Shown here: piece by piece, positions 26,584 through 35,069 of the stretch | How the letters are laid out: each line of letters starts with the position of its first letter | Numbering within the stretch: position 1 is the stretch's first letter | Assembly (NCBI GenBank): GCA_003669605.1 | Contig: QWOP01000031.1 | Coordinates: forward strand, 19,181 to 83,180 | Length of the DNA stretch: 64,000 bases | Source: Planctomycetota bacterium | GTDB lineage: Bacteria > Planctomycetota > Planctomycetia > Pirellulales > UBA1268 | Reading direction: 5' to 3' | The notes under the pieces: model-generated | What the model saw: only the letters and a program-made list of their open reading frames with translations | What the model was told of the DNA's origin: nothing | Databases searched by the model: none | Program-made: the position numbers and the translations under genes

Positions 26584-27741
26584 ATGTCGGTCCTTCGTCA
26601 TTGCTGCAAGTTTGCAGGGGTTGTCACTTTTCTCGCGGTCGTGGCGACAGCCTGCGACGCGCATGCCGGCTGGCATCACCGTTACGGGTCCTCCGGGGGC
26701 TCCGGTGGCTCGTCAGGAGGCAGTTCGGGTGGCTCGTCAGGAGGCAGTTCGGGCGGTAGCTCGGGCGGCTCCTACGGCGGTTCGTCCGGTGGCAGTGCCG
26801 GCGGCTACGGTGCCGGTGGTTCTTCGGGCGGGAGTTACGGCTCCTACGGGTCGTATGGTTCTGCCGGATCACAGGGTGGGTTTCTTTCCCACCATGCCGC
26901 CAAGAAGGCGATGCGGAGTTATCGTCACGGCTCGAGCGGCGGTTCGTCGGGCGGCAGCTCGGGCGGTTCGTCCGGCGGCAGCTCCGGTGGCTCCTACGGT
27001 GGCGGCAGTTCGGGCGGCTCCTACGGTGGCGGTAGTTACGGTGGCGGTAGTTACGGTGGTTCCTCGTCCCCGGCTTACTCCAGCGGTGTCGACTATTCCT
27101 CGGGGTATTCAAGCGGCTATCCGGTTGAGACCCAGCGGGTCATCAGCGAGTCGCCGATCTACGGCGGCAGCGAGGTGATCGGTGTTCCGTCGACCTCCAA
27201 CGAAGCCGCGGTCCCGGCCGACGGTGCGATGCTCGTCGTCAACCTCCCGGTCGATGCTGAGGTGTTCGTCAACGGTGCCAAGACCTCTGCCACCGGTGCC
27301 ACCCGCCGTTATGTGTCCCGCGGACTGGCCAAGGACAAGGAATATGAGTTCGTCGTCAAGATGGTTGTCGATCGTGACGGCACCCCCCGCGAGCAGACCA
27401 AGACGGTCACGCTCTCGGCCGGTGGCCGTTCGAACGTCTCCTTCGACAGCGTTGTCGCCACCCCGAAGACCAGCCTGACGCTCCACGTCCCCGCTGACGC
27501 GAAAGTCTGGCTGGCCGGCAATGAGACGTCGTCGAGCGGCGCGACCCGCCTCTTCGAGACGACCAACCTCAAGGGGGGCCAGACTTGGAAGAACTACGAG
27601 ATCCGTGTCGCGACGATGGTCGACGGCAAGGAGCAGGTTGTTTCGAAGACCCTCGACTTGGTCGCCGGCGGAACGGTCGAACTGACCCTCGACCCGGCCC
27701 AGCGGACTGCCTCGGCTGACGCCCAGGTCTCCGTCCGCTGA
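26584..27741 (+). CDS. Secreted Gly/Ser-rich protein with two TIGR03000 domains
   Basis: A 385-aa protein. A signal peptide (CCKFAGVVTFLAVVATACDAHA; the Cys suggests either lipidation or simple cleavage after AHA) is followed by about 125 residues of Gly-Gly-Ser and Gly-Gly-Ser-Tyr repeats interrupted by a short basic segment (SHHAAKKAMRSYRH). Then come two TIGR03000 domains, each about 75 residues: AMLVVNLPVDAEVFVNG...TGATRRYVSRGL and TSLTLHVPADAKVWLAG...SGATRLFETTNL. TIGR03000 is a planctomycete-restricted domain of unknown function. A cell-surface or matrix role is inferred. The gene has its own terminator. Confidence 0.88.
   Translation: MSVLRHCCKFAGVVTFLAVVATACDAHAGWHHRYGSSGGSGGSSGGSSGGSSGGSSGGSSGGSYGGSSGGSAGGYGAGGSSGGSYGSYGSYGSAGSQGGFLSHHAAKKAMRSYRHGSSGGSSGGSSGGSSGGSSGGSYGGGSSGGSYGGGSYGGGSYGGSSSPAYSSGVDYSSGYSSGYPVETQRVISESPIYGGSEVIGVPSTSNEAAVPADGAMLVVNLPVDAEVFVNGAKTSATGATRRYVSRGLAKDKEYEFVVKMVVDRDGTPREQTKTVTLSAGGRSNVSFDSVVATPKTSLTLHVPADAKVWLAGNETSSSGATRLFETTNLKGGQTWKNYEIRVATMVDGKEQVVSKTLDLVAGGTVELTLDPAQRTASADAQVSVR
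26686..27065 (+). repeat. Low-complexity GGS / GGSY coding repeat
   Basis: Tandem degenerate units of roughly GGCAGCTCGGGCGGTTCGTCC type encode Gly-Gly-Ser runs, later with Tyr (GGSYGGGSYGGS). Unit boundaries vary, so it is a diverged repeat rather than a perfect satellite. Two blocks flank a non-repetitive basic segment near 26880-26935. Repeat number is likely to vary between strains. Confidence 0.75.
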
Positions 27742-27773
27742 TCCTGGAGCCGACTGGTTGCAAGTGTTCAATT

Positions 27774-27811
27774 GCTCCCGCGCGGTGGATGCCGCGCGGG
27801 AGCTTTTTTTT
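27774..27811 (+). terminator. Strong rho-independent terminator
   Basis: Perfect 12-bp stem GCTCCCGCGCGG / CCGCGCGGGAGC with a TGGATG loop, followed directly by eight T (27804-27811), 33 bp after the stop of the TIGR03000 protein gene. Confidence 0.95.
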
Positions 27812-28017
27812 GGCTTGCGAGTTCCCCCACAAGTTGCGCGGGAACGGCGGCCGAAACGATTCCTCGAGGGGGCGATTGGGGCGCCCGCCCAACAGCCTGT
27901 TTTTCACGTCAGACCCCGACGGCCTCAGACCCTGACGGTCAGAGCGGTTGCCACCGGCAGCGACAGCAGCCACTCCACCGCCCCACGATTCCAAATCCCG
28001 AAGTCAGCCGATCGACA

Positions 28018-28614
28018 ATGCCACGCCTTTTGCCCCCTGCCGCCTGGTCGCCCGCCGCCCGCGTCGCGGCATCGCTGGCCATTCTCCTCTACCTGGCAAC
28101 GGTGATCGTGCCACCGCTGGCTGGCCCCGCGCCCTCAAGCGACTTGGCGATGCGGTTGGTCCAACCACTGCGCCCGCTGGTGGGGGGGCTGTACCTCGGG
28201 CACGGATACCGGTTCTTTGCGCCTGATCCCGGCCCCGGTCATGCCATCCGCTGGACGATGAGACTCCCCGACGGCTCGAGCCGCTCCGGGATTCTGCCCG
28301 ATCCGGACGTCGATCGACCGCGTCTGCTCTACCACCGCAGATTCATGATTGCCGAGAAGATCGCTGGGCTGGTCCCCCCCCCCGATGCCCCCGAAGAGGT
28401 TCGCCGGGAGGGGAAGCCGCAATGGCAACCGCTGGTGATGGGGGTCGCAGGGCAGCTCTTGAGGCGGCACGGTGGCGTCGAAGTTGATCTTATGATGATC
28501 GAGTTCGACCTGCCGACTCCCGAGGATTTCCTCGCTGGGAAGTCAGCCCCCGACGGCGAGACGCCGCTGGGTACTTTCGCCCTTTCTGCCCCTCCAGCCT
28601 CCAATCGCCCATGA
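28018..28614 (+). CDS. Hypothetical membrane-anchored protein upstream of an HTTM protein
   Basis: A 198-aa protein with one N-terminal hydrophobic segment (RVAASLAILLYLATVIVPPLAG) and a soluble remainder containing LYLGHGYRFFAPDPGPGHAIRW. I do not recognise a family. ATG 28018 is taken because the membrane segment then starts at residue 15; an in-frame extension upstream runs into the terminator of the previous gene. Its stop overlaps the start of the HTTM gene (ATGA), so the two proteins probably act together. Confidence 0.65.
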   Translation: MPRLLPPAAWSPAARVAASLAILLYLATVIVPPLAGPAPSSDLAMRLVQPLRPLVGGLYLGHGYRFFAPDPGPGHAIRWTMRLPDGSSRSGILPDPDVDRPRLLYHRRFMIAEKIAGLVPPPDAPEEVRREGKPQWQPLVMGVAGQLLRRHGGVEVDLMMIEFDLPTPEDFLAGKSAPDGETPLGTFALSAPPASNRP

Positions 28615-29675
28615 GCCGCCGCCACCGTCCGCCCCATACCGACCGGGCCGGTCGGCAATCCGATATCATCCCGGGCCCTTGGGCCGGTGGGACCGCGGTC
28701 TCGACTCCGTCAGGGGAGGGGGGAAGTGGCGCGGTTGCCACGCGAGACGACGAAGCGTCAGGGCAGGGGGGAGCGGGCTGGTGCGTTTCCTGGGCGAATG
28801 CCTGGCGGAGTTTCTGGTTTACCCCGGCCGATCCGCTGCCGCTGGCGGTGGTGCGGATCATTGCCGGCACAATGCTCGCTTGGTCGTGCTGCGTGTGGTT
28901 GATGGATGTCGATGCCTTCTTCGGTCCATCGGGTTGGCTGCGGGACGGCGACGTCTGGAGGATGAACGATCAGCCTTGGCAGTGGAGTTGGTTCTTCGCC
29001 GCCCGCTCGCCGACGGCCATCCGCGTCCTCACGCTGATCACACTGGTGGCGGGCGTCTGCTTGGCGGTGGGTCTGGCGACACCGGTGGCAGCGGCAGTGT
29101 CACTGGTGGGATTCATCAGCGCCGCCAACCGCACTCCCCTGACGGTGTTCGGTTTTGACGACGCTTTGGGGATGCTCCTGATCCCGCTGGCGGTGGGGCC
29201 ATCGGGGGCGGTCCTGTCGCTCGATCGGCGGCTGGGCCTCCTGCCCGCAGCCGCGACGCCGTCGGTGGCTGCCAACATCGCCCTCCGGCTGATCCAGGTC
29301 CATCTGTGCATCGTCTACTTCTTCTCCGGGATCGCCAAATTGCTCGGCGTGAGTTGGTGGGAGGGGACGGCTCTCTGGGGGGCGGCCGCCAACAGCCGCT
29401 ACCGGACCCTCGACATCACCTGGCTGGCCCGCCACCCGCTGCTGGTCAACGCTCTCACGCTGGGTACGCTGTTCTGGGAAGTGTCGTACCCAGCACTCGT
29501 TTGGCCACGGCTCACCCGCCGGCTGGCAATCGCCATGGCGATCCTGGTGCACGCCGGCATCGGCGCCGCTATGGGAATGAAAGAATTCGCCATCACGATG
29601 ATCGCCGCCAACCTTGCCTTCGTGCCGGCAGACAACTGGCGGGCCCTGTGGACGCGGCTGCGGTCCCGGGGCTGA
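28611..29675 (+). CDS. HTTM-domain (vitamin-K carboxylase-like) membrane protein
   Basis: A 354-aa polytopic membrane protein. After a disordered N-terminus of about 60 residues comes the HTTM pattern: WFTPADPLPLAVVRII, FFGPSGWLRDGDVW, a helix FFAARSPTAIRVLTLITLV, and RLIQVHLCIVYFFSGIAKL. HTTM domains are the membrane part of vitamin-K-dependent gamma-carboxylase homologues; the bacterial reaction is generally unknown, and the C-terminal lumenal carboxylase domain is absent at this length. Coupled to the 198-aa protein by a 4-bp overlap. Confidence 0.8.
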   Translation: MSRRHRPPHTDRAGRQSDIIPGPWAGGTAVSTPSGEGGSGAVATRDDEASGQGGAGWCVSWANAWRSFWFTPADPLPLAVVRIIAGTMLAWSCCVWLMDVDAFFGPSGWLRDGDVWRMNDQPWQWSWFFAARSPTAIRVLTLITLVAGVCLAVGLATPVAAAVSLVGFISAANRTPLTVFGFDDALGMLLIPLAVGPSGAVLSLDRRLGLLPAAATPSVAANIALRLIQVHLCIVYFFSGIAKLLGVSWWEGTALWGAAANSRYRTLDITWLARHPLLVNALTLGTLFWEVSYPALVWPRLTRRLAIAMAILVHAGIGAAMGMKEFAITMIAANLAFVPADNWRALWTRLRSRG

Positions 29676-29790
29676 CCTCCCTCCCTCCACACTCCCCCAC
29701 ACCCGTTTTTCGCGACAGTCGCCCCTGGTTCCCGAGAGCCCAGCCTGTTCGTTGCACCCCGTCTTTGCAGATCCCTTGGAAACCGATTTT

Positions 29791-30828
29791 ATGATCGACA
29801 CCATCGCAGTCGTGGGCGCCACTGGCGCCGTGGGCCGGATCATCATCGAGTCGCTGCTGGCGCGGAAATTTCCCGCTCGGCGAATCAAACTGCTGGCGTC
29901 GCCGCGGACTGCCGGGAAGCCCTTCACGGTTGCCGGGACCACGTTTGACGTCGAGGTCTTGCGGCCGGAGTCGTTCGACGGCGTAGCGATCGCCATCGGC
30001 AGTACTCCTGACGAGGTGGCCGCCGAGTTCGTGCCCTGGGCTTTAGAACGGGGGACCGTCGTCGTCGACGAGAGTGGATATTTCCGCATGCGCCCCGACG
30101 TGCCGCTGGTGATCCCGGAGGTCAATCCCGGCGACATCGACAAACACCACGGGATCATCTCCAGCCCCAACTGCTCGACGACGCAGATGGTGATGGTCAT
30201 CAAGCCGCTCCATGACGCTGCGCGCGTGCGGCGGGTGATCGTCAGCACCTACCAGGCGGTGAGTGGAGCGGGATTGGCAGCTACACAGGAACTGGAACAG
30301 GCCACCGCCGACTGGCTGCAGGGCAGGGGGGGGACGAAGGCGATCTTCCCGCACTCCATCGCCGCCAATCTGATCCCACAGATCGGTTCACCCCGCCCCG
30401 GCGGCAGCACCAGCGAGGAGCTGAAGATGGTGCACGAGACGCGGAAGATCCTCGGCGATGAGTCGATCGGTATCTGTGCTACCTGCGTCCGCGTGCCGGT
30501 GGCCAACTGCCATAGTGAGTCGATCCTTATCGAGACCGAGACAAAACTCTCCGCTGCCCAAGCACGGCGGTTGCTCGCTTTGGCGCCGGGGATTATCGTC
30601 GTCGACGACCTGGAGCAGAAGATCTATCCCATGCCGCGCGACTGCAGCGGCCGGGACGAAGTCTTCGTGGGGAGGATCCGGGAGGATGACTCCGGGCCCA
30701 ATGGCATCGCGCTGTGGTGCGTGTCAGACAACCTGCGGAAGGGGGCCGCCACCAACGCTGTGCAGATCGCCGAGGTGCTTGCCGCCCGCCTGGGGACGCG
30801 GCCACTCGGCGCCCCGGTGCGGGCATGA
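29791..30828 (+). CDS. asd: Aspartate-semialdehyde dehydrogenase
   Basis: Reduces aspartyl phosphate to aspartate semialdehyde, the branch point to lysine/DAP, methionine and threonine. At 345 aa it fits the Gram-positive-like ASADH class. N-terminal Rossmann motif VVGATGAVG, catalytic Cys in SSPNCSTTQM, then YQAVSGAGLAA and substrate-binding RVPVANCHSESI. ATG 29791 begins the Rossmann fold at residue 5; a longer frame to 29614 overlaps the HTTM gene and is unlikely. It overlaps truA by 4 bp. Confidence 0.96.
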   Translation: MIDTIAVVGATGAVGRIIIESLLARKFPARRIKLLASPRTAGKPFTVAGTTFDVEVLRPESFDGVAIAIGSTPDEVAAEFVPWALERGTVVVDESGYFRMRPDVPLVIPEVNPGDIDKHHGIISSPNCSTTQMVMVIKPLHDAARVRRVIVSTYQAVSGAGLAATQELEQATADWLQGRGGTKAIFPHSIAANLIPQIGSPRPGGSTSEELKMVHETRKILGDESIGICATCVRVPVANCHSESILIETETKLSAAQARRLLALAPGIIVVDDLEQKIYPMPRDCSGRDEVFVGRIREDDSGPNGIALWCVSDNLRKGAATNAVQIAEVLAARLGTRPLGAPVRA

Positions 30829-31625
30829 CCCGCACGATCCGCCTCAGGCTGGCCTACGAGGGGACCCAATACTCCGGTTGGCAGCTGCAGCCCGGGCAGG
30901 CAACGGTGCAGGGGACCCTCGCCGAGGCGATCCGGGCGGTGAGCGGCGAGGAGATCCGGCCGCGGGGATCGAGTCGCACCGATGCCGGCGTCCATGCGTT
31001 GGCCCAGGAAGTGTCGTTCGACACCTCAAGTGCCCTCGGGGCTGGGACATGGGTTCGGGCCCTCAATGCTAGGCTGCCATCGGACATCACCGTCCTCGCC
31101 GGCGAGGAGGCACCGCCAGGCTTCGATCCGATGTGGGCCGCTGTCAGCAAGACCTATCGCTACCGGATCCACGATGCCCCCTGGCGGCCGGTGCTTGCGC
31201 GCCACCTCGTCTGGCGCCGGAAAAGCCGCCTCGACGCCGGCCTGATGCAGACTGCTGCCACCGCCCTCGTGGGGGAGCACGATTTCACAAGTTTTGAGAC
31301 GACGCCCTCCTCACGGCTCTCCAAAGTGCGCACAATCCATCGTCTCGACATCTTCCGGCGGAGGAATGGCGACGACCTGTCTGACGCTGAAGTGTGGGTC
31401 GAGGTGGAGGGAAATGGATTCCTCCACAACATGGTGCGGATCATCGTCGGATCGTTGGTGTTGGTCGGCTGCGGCCGCAGGCAGCCTGGCTGGATGGCGG
31501 AGGCTCTGGCAGCGCGAGACCGCCCTGCCGCCGGTCCGACCGCTCCCCCCCAGGGACTGGTGCTGCTGTCGATCACGCTGGACCCGTCCCGCCTCCGGCC
31601 GGCGCCGGCGGCGACGACCTCCTGA
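30825..31625 (+). CDS. truA: tRNA pseudouridine(38-40) synthase TruA
   Basis: Modifies U38-40 of the tRNA anticodon arm. A 266-aa protein with YEGTQYSGWQLQP near the N-terminus, catalytic Asp in RTDAGVHA, KTYRYRI, and the C-terminal GNGFLHNMVRIIVG. Start ATG overlaps the asd stop (ATGA), indicating coupled translation. Length and motifs are standard. Confidence 0.96.
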   Translation: MTRTIRLRLAYEGTQYSGWQLQPGQATVQGTLAEAIRAVSGEEIRPRGSSRTDAGVHALAQEVSFDTSSALGAGTWVRALNARLPSDITVLAGEEAPPGFDPMWAAVSKTYRYRIHDAPWRPVLARHLVWRRKSRLDAGLMQTAATALVGEHDFTSFETTPSSRLSKVRTIHRLDIFRRRNGDDLSDAEVWVEVEGNGFLHNMVRIIVGSLVLVGCGRRQPGWMAEALAARDRPAAGPTAPPQGLVLLSITLDPSRLRPAPAATTS

Positions 31626-31670
31626 CTCGATCTCTGATTCCGTCCTCCCCGATAGCGACCAAACGACTCC

Positions 31671-32552
31671 ATGGCAAAACTCCCTGATCGCATCGGACCT
31701 CTGACTCTCCAGCAGCAACTGGGGATGGGCCGGCAATGCCAGGTGTGGAGTGCGTTCGACACCTCCACCGGCACCCAGGTGGCGGTGAAGATCTTGGTAC
31801 CGGAGTACTCGCGCGACCGTTCGCAGCGCCGCCAACTGGAGCATGAGTTGAGGGTCGGGCAGAACCTCCAGCACCCGAACCTGATCCGTGTCCACCGGCT
31901 CTCGGAGTACCAAGGGCTCTTCTGCCTGGTGATGGATCTCTTCCAGCATCCCAACCTCCGCCGCTGTGGGGCCTCGGCGGCCGAGCGCGAGCGGACGAGG
32001 CCAAAGGTGGTGAAGATCCTCACCGGGATCGCGGAGGCGCTCGGGCATCTCCATGGTCTGGGGTGGGTGCACCGCGACGTGAAGCCGGCCAATGTTCTTG
32101 TCGGCCCCGATGGCGATGTGAAGGTGCTCGACTACGCCATCGCGGCCCAGCCCCCGGGCTTCCTGGGAAAGTTGCTGTGGACGAAGAAGCAGGCCCAGGG
32201 CACGCCAAGCTACATGGCTCCGGAGCAGATCCGCGGCCAACCCCCCGATTTCCGCTCCGATGTCTACTCCCTCGGCTGCGTGGCCTACGAGATGCTCGCC
32301 GGAGCGCCCCCATTCACCGGCAGCGACCAGAACGACCTCCTCGGCAAACACATCTATGCCAATCCTCCGGTGGTCGAAGCGGCCAACCGCAACGTCACCC
32401 CGGCAGCGTCAAAACTCATCCGGCAGATGATGGCCAAAAAACTCGCCGACCGGCCAGCGACGATGCAGGATGTCGTCCGCGGGCTGAAGACCATCCGCCT
32501 CTTCGAGCGTGATCCGGGGGCCGACTCAATGCCCGTGGAAAAACACCCCTGA
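31671..32552 (+). CDS. Ser/Thr protein kinase (Hanks type) with DYA in place of DFG
   Basis: A compact 293-aa kinase consisting of the catalytic domain only, without a membrane segment or sensor. Lys in VAVKIL, a Glu-containing C-helix, catalytic loop HRDVKPAN and APE-type MAPEQ are intact. Two departures: the Gly-rich loop reads GMGRQCQV (third Gly missing), and the Mg-binding DFG reads DYA (VLDYAIA), keeping the Asp. It is probably still catalytic. The last codons (MPVEKHP) come from a short copy of the dispersed repeat that overlaps the stop. Substrates unknown; accA follows 105 bp later. Confidence 0.88.
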   Translation: MAKLPDRIGPLTLQQQLGMGRQCQVWSAFDTSTGTQVAVKILVPEYSRDRSQRRQLEHELRVGQNLQHPNLIRVHRLSEYQGLFCLVMDLFQHPNLRRCGASAAERERTRPKVVKILTGIAEALGHLHGLGWVHRDVKPANVLVGPDGDVKVLDYAIAAQPPGFLGKLLWTKKQAQGTPSYMAPEQIRGQPPDFRSDVYSLGCVAYEMLAGAPPFTGSDQNDLLGKHIYANPPVVEAANRNVTPAASKLIRQMMAKKLADRPATMQDVVRGLKTIRLFERDPGADSMPVEKHP

Positions 32553-32563
32553 CCTTTTCCCCC
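32531..32563 (+). repeat. Short copy D of the dispersed repeat core, overlapping a stop codon
   Basis: GCCCGTGGAAAAA, then CCCCTGACCTTTTCC matches the palindromic core of copies A-C in inverted orientation. The element spans the kinase stop at 32550-32552, so it supplies the last residues of the protein. Confidence 0.6.
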
Positions 32564-32657
32564 TTTCCGCGGTGCCAACTCGAATTGACTCTGCTTCCGT
32601 CGCCGTGGGAAAGTACCGGGTTGGTCCCGTTCCCCCCCGTGCTCGGAGCCCCCAGCC

Positions 32658-33632
32658 ATGTCCCGAGGCCTGCACCGGCTTCCGCTTGAGAAGCCGATCT
32701 ACGAAATCGAGGACCGGATCACGACGCTTGAGGCCGCGCCGCTCGGCGCCGGGCAGCAGGAGGAACTGCGCCGCCTCAAGCGGGAACTCGTCGATGTCCA
32801 GAAAAAGGTCTTCGGCAGCCTCGATCCCTGGCAGACTGTCGAAGTGGCCCGCCATCCCGACCGACCGAAGACGAGCGACTATCTGAGCCTGGTGTTCGAT
32901 GAGTTCGTCGAACTCCACGGCGACAAGTCGTTTGGCGACGACCCGGCAATGCTGACCGGGTTTGCGAAACTCGACCGCCACAAGGTACTGGTCGTCGGTC
33001 ACCAGAAGGGAAAGACTCTCGCCGAGCGGCAGGCCTGCCACTTCGGTTGTGCCCACCCGGAGGGCTACCGCAAGTCGATGGGCAAGATGCGGTTGGCGGC
33101 CAAGTACGGCCTCCCGGTGATCTGCCTGATCGACACTCCCGGCGCCTATCCGGGCGTCGGTGCCGAGGAACGGGGCCAGGCCCAGGTGATCGCCGAGAGC
33201 ATGTTCCTCATGGCAACCCTCCCGGTGCCTGTGGTCTGTGTCGTGATTGGCGAAGGGGGTTCAGGGGGCGCCCTGGGGATCGGCGTTGGTGACCGGGTGG
33301 CCGTCCTCGAACATGCCTACTACAGCGTCATCAGTCCGGAGGGGTGTGCCGGGATCCTTTGGAAGGGTGCCGAACACAAGGCCGAGGCGGCGCGGGCGCT
33401 GAAGATGCGGTCGCACGATCTCAAAGGCTTGGGGGTGATCGATGCGGTCATCGAAGAACCGCCCGGCGGCGCGCACCGCGATCCACGCCAGATGGCCAGT
33501 CGGGTGAAGAACTATCTGGTGCGAACGCTCCGCGAACTCATCCCGCAATCGGGCGCGGGCTTGGTCGATGCCCGCTACGGAAAGTTCCGCGCCATGGGCC
33601 GCTTCCTCGAGGCCGACCAGACGACGGCCTGA
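32658..33632 (+). CDS. accA: Acetyl-CoA carboxylase carboxyltransferase subunit alpha
   Basis: Forms with AccD the carboxyltransferase that makes malonyl-CoA for fatty-acid synthesis. The 324-aa length and an N-terminal helical region (LEKPIYEIEDRITTLE) are typical. Core motifs: HQKGKTLAE, HPEGYRKSMGKMRLAAKYG, LIDTPGAYPGVGAEERGQA, GEGGSGGALGIGVGD and SPEGCAGILWK. No Shine-Dalgarno is evident. No accD is nearby. Confidence 0.97.
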   Translation: MSRGLHRLPLEKPIYEIEDRITTLEAAPLGAGQQEELRRLKRELVDVQKKVFGSLDPWQTVEVARHPDRPKTSDYLSLVFDEFVELHGDKSFGDDPAMLTGFAKLDRHKVLVVGHQKGKTLAERQACHFGCAHPEGYRKSMGKMRLAAKYGLPVICLIDTPGAYPGVGAEERGQAQVIAESMFLMATLPVPVVCVVIGEGGSGGALGIGVGDRVAVLEHAYYSVISPEGCAGILWKGAEHKAEAARALKMRSHDLKGLGVIDAVIEEPPGGAHRDPRQMASRVKNYLVRTLRELIPQSGAGLVDARYGKFRAMGRFLEADQTTA

Positions 33633-33943
33633 GGGCTGGGAGCCTCTGGGATGGGAGCCTCTGGTATGGGCGCCTTGGCATCGATCGCTTTTCGGGCGGT
33701 GTCTGTCGCGGTCTGCCCGGATGCTGATCGGCGCTGGATTGGCGGCAGGTTGGCGTCACGAAAAGGCCTGTTTGAGGCCCCCTTCTTCCCCTCTCCCCAA
33801 CGTCCGATAATGTCTCTTATGTCCGTTTCCGCATCGGTTTTCGCCGGGGTTTTTGGCGTTTTTCATTCCCGCTCCCCTGCCGCACGCCGGCGGTTTTTGA
33901 AGGCGGGATTTCTGCAGCGAGAGCTCTGTGTCCAAACGCTCTG
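33633..33943. other. Convergent intergenic gap between accA and cvpA
   Basis: 311 bp between two converging genes. It contains an imperfect 15-bp direct repeat (GGGAGCCTCTGGGAT / GGGAGCCTCTGGTAT near 33638-33668) and no convincing gene, terminator or RNA. Confidence 0.4.
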
Positions 33944-34870
33944 TCAGCGGACCGGCAACGGTGTCTGAGCGCCCACGGGAAAGGCAGAGGGAGTGGACGG
34001 AGGGGATCCGATTTGAGCACCGTAACGGCTGCCGTTGGTACGCGGAGGCAGTGGGGTTTGCGGAGCACCCATCGCCGGGGCAACCGGCAGTGACTGGAAG
34101 CCGGCCGGCAGCGTCTGGGATGGAATGGCCTGGGACTGGGGTTGGCCACCGCGGGGGACGAACCAGGCGCTTCCCGGTGGGAGCGTGCCGCCGGCCTGCT
34201 GCACCCCCCCCTGCTCTGCTCCCGCCCACGCTGCGGCCGAGCTCACGCCTTGGATAAGCGACTGCAGCGACAGTTCTTGGCCCGCAGGGCTCGCGGATGC
34301 TGACTGTCCGAACCCTGGCAACCCTCCGGGAGCGTCGGCGCGGCCGTCACCGGGTTGGGCGAACTGCCGCTCGAACTGCTTCACAAACGGATCGACGGTG
34401 TCGTGAATCTCCTTGGGGAGATAGGTGTCGGCGCGAACGATGAGATCAGCCACAAAGCGCCCACAGTAGCTGGCCACAATCTGATGACGGTACGCGGGGG
34501 CAAGCGTCACTGAGAAGAACGTGATCACGACGCACAACAGCGCTCCCTTGGCCAATCCGAGCAGCAGTCCGAGTTGGTGGTCGAAGGCCGAGAGATGGAC
34601 GGCATTGATCGCTCCCGCGATCATCCGGAACACCAACCACACCACCAGCGACGTGCCGGCGTAGAGGGCCAGCATGGCGATGTAGCGGTTCCAGGGAGCC
34701 TGTTGTCCAAAGTAGGGAGCCAGTGGCGCGGCGAACCGCAGGGCCACGAATGAACTGGCGACGATGCCGGCGATCCAGGCCAACTGCCAGACCATCCCCT
34801 TGAAGTAGCCAAGCAGGGCAGCCACGGCGAGGATGCCGATCATCACAAGGTCGTATCCCTCGACGGCCAC
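33944..34870 (-). CDS. cvpA: CvpA family membrane protein
   Basis: A 308-aa protein. The first about 175 residues are the four-helix CvpA domain (YDLVMIGILAVAALLGYFKG, WNRYIAMLALYAGTSLVVWL). The rest is a Pro/Gln/Gly-rich, probably disordered tail. CvpA proteins affect colicin V production and envelope homeostasis; the molecular role is unsettled. GTG 34870 is chosen: AGGAG lies 7 bp upstream and overlaps the stop of the small upstream gene, indicating coupling. An ATG at 34903 is in frame but lacks that site. Confidence 0.85.
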   Translation of the reverse strand: MAVEGYDLVMIGILAVAALLGYFKGMVWQLAWIAGIVASSFVALRFAAPLAPYFGQQAPWNRYIAMLALYAGTSLVVWLVFRMIAGAINAVHLSAFDHQLGLLLGLAKGALLCVVITFFSVTLAPAYRHQIVASYCGRFVADLIVRADTYLPKEIHDTVDPFVKQFERQFAQPGDGRADAPGGLPGFGQSASASPAGQELSLQSLIQGVSSAAAWAGAEQGGVQQAGGTLPPGSAWFVPRGGQPQSQAIPSQTLPAGFQSLPVAPAMGAPQTPLPPRTNGSRYGAQIGSPPSTPSAFPVGAQTPLPVR

Positions 34871-34880
34871 GGTCGCACTC

Positions 34881-35063
34881 CTACTGGATGGGAATCGGTG
34901 CACTGCTCCGGCATGCCGTCTCTACCGCGGCCTGCCAGGGGGGCGGGAGTGTAGAGGCTCCAAAGCCGCAACCGAAGGGCATTTCGCCCGCGGCGGCGTC
35001 CATCTCCCGGCCATCGATCGCGGCCCCTTGGCAGCCGGGGCAGGCAAGGGGAGGGCACGCCAT
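34881..35063 (-). CDS. Small Cys-containing protein upstream of cvpA
   Basis: A 60-aa protein beginning MACPPLACPGCQGA. Its Cys-x6-Cys-x2-Cys pattern and a later Cys (FGCGFG) suggest a metal-binding ribbon. ATG 35063 is one choice; GTG 35066 and TTG 35069 are in frame. Its TAG stop forms part of the Shine-Dalgarno of cvpA (TAGGAG), which supports expression as a coupled pair. No family recognised. Confidence 0.45.
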   Translation of the reverse strand: MACPPLACPGCQGAAIDGREMDAAAGEMPFGCGFGASTLPPPWQAAVETACRSSAPIPIQ

Positions 35064-35069
35064 CACCAA

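Noticed and set aside
26686..27065. CRISPR-like array
   Set aside because: The repeats are degenerate, in frame, and encode Gly/Ser runs inside a gene; there are no unique spacers.
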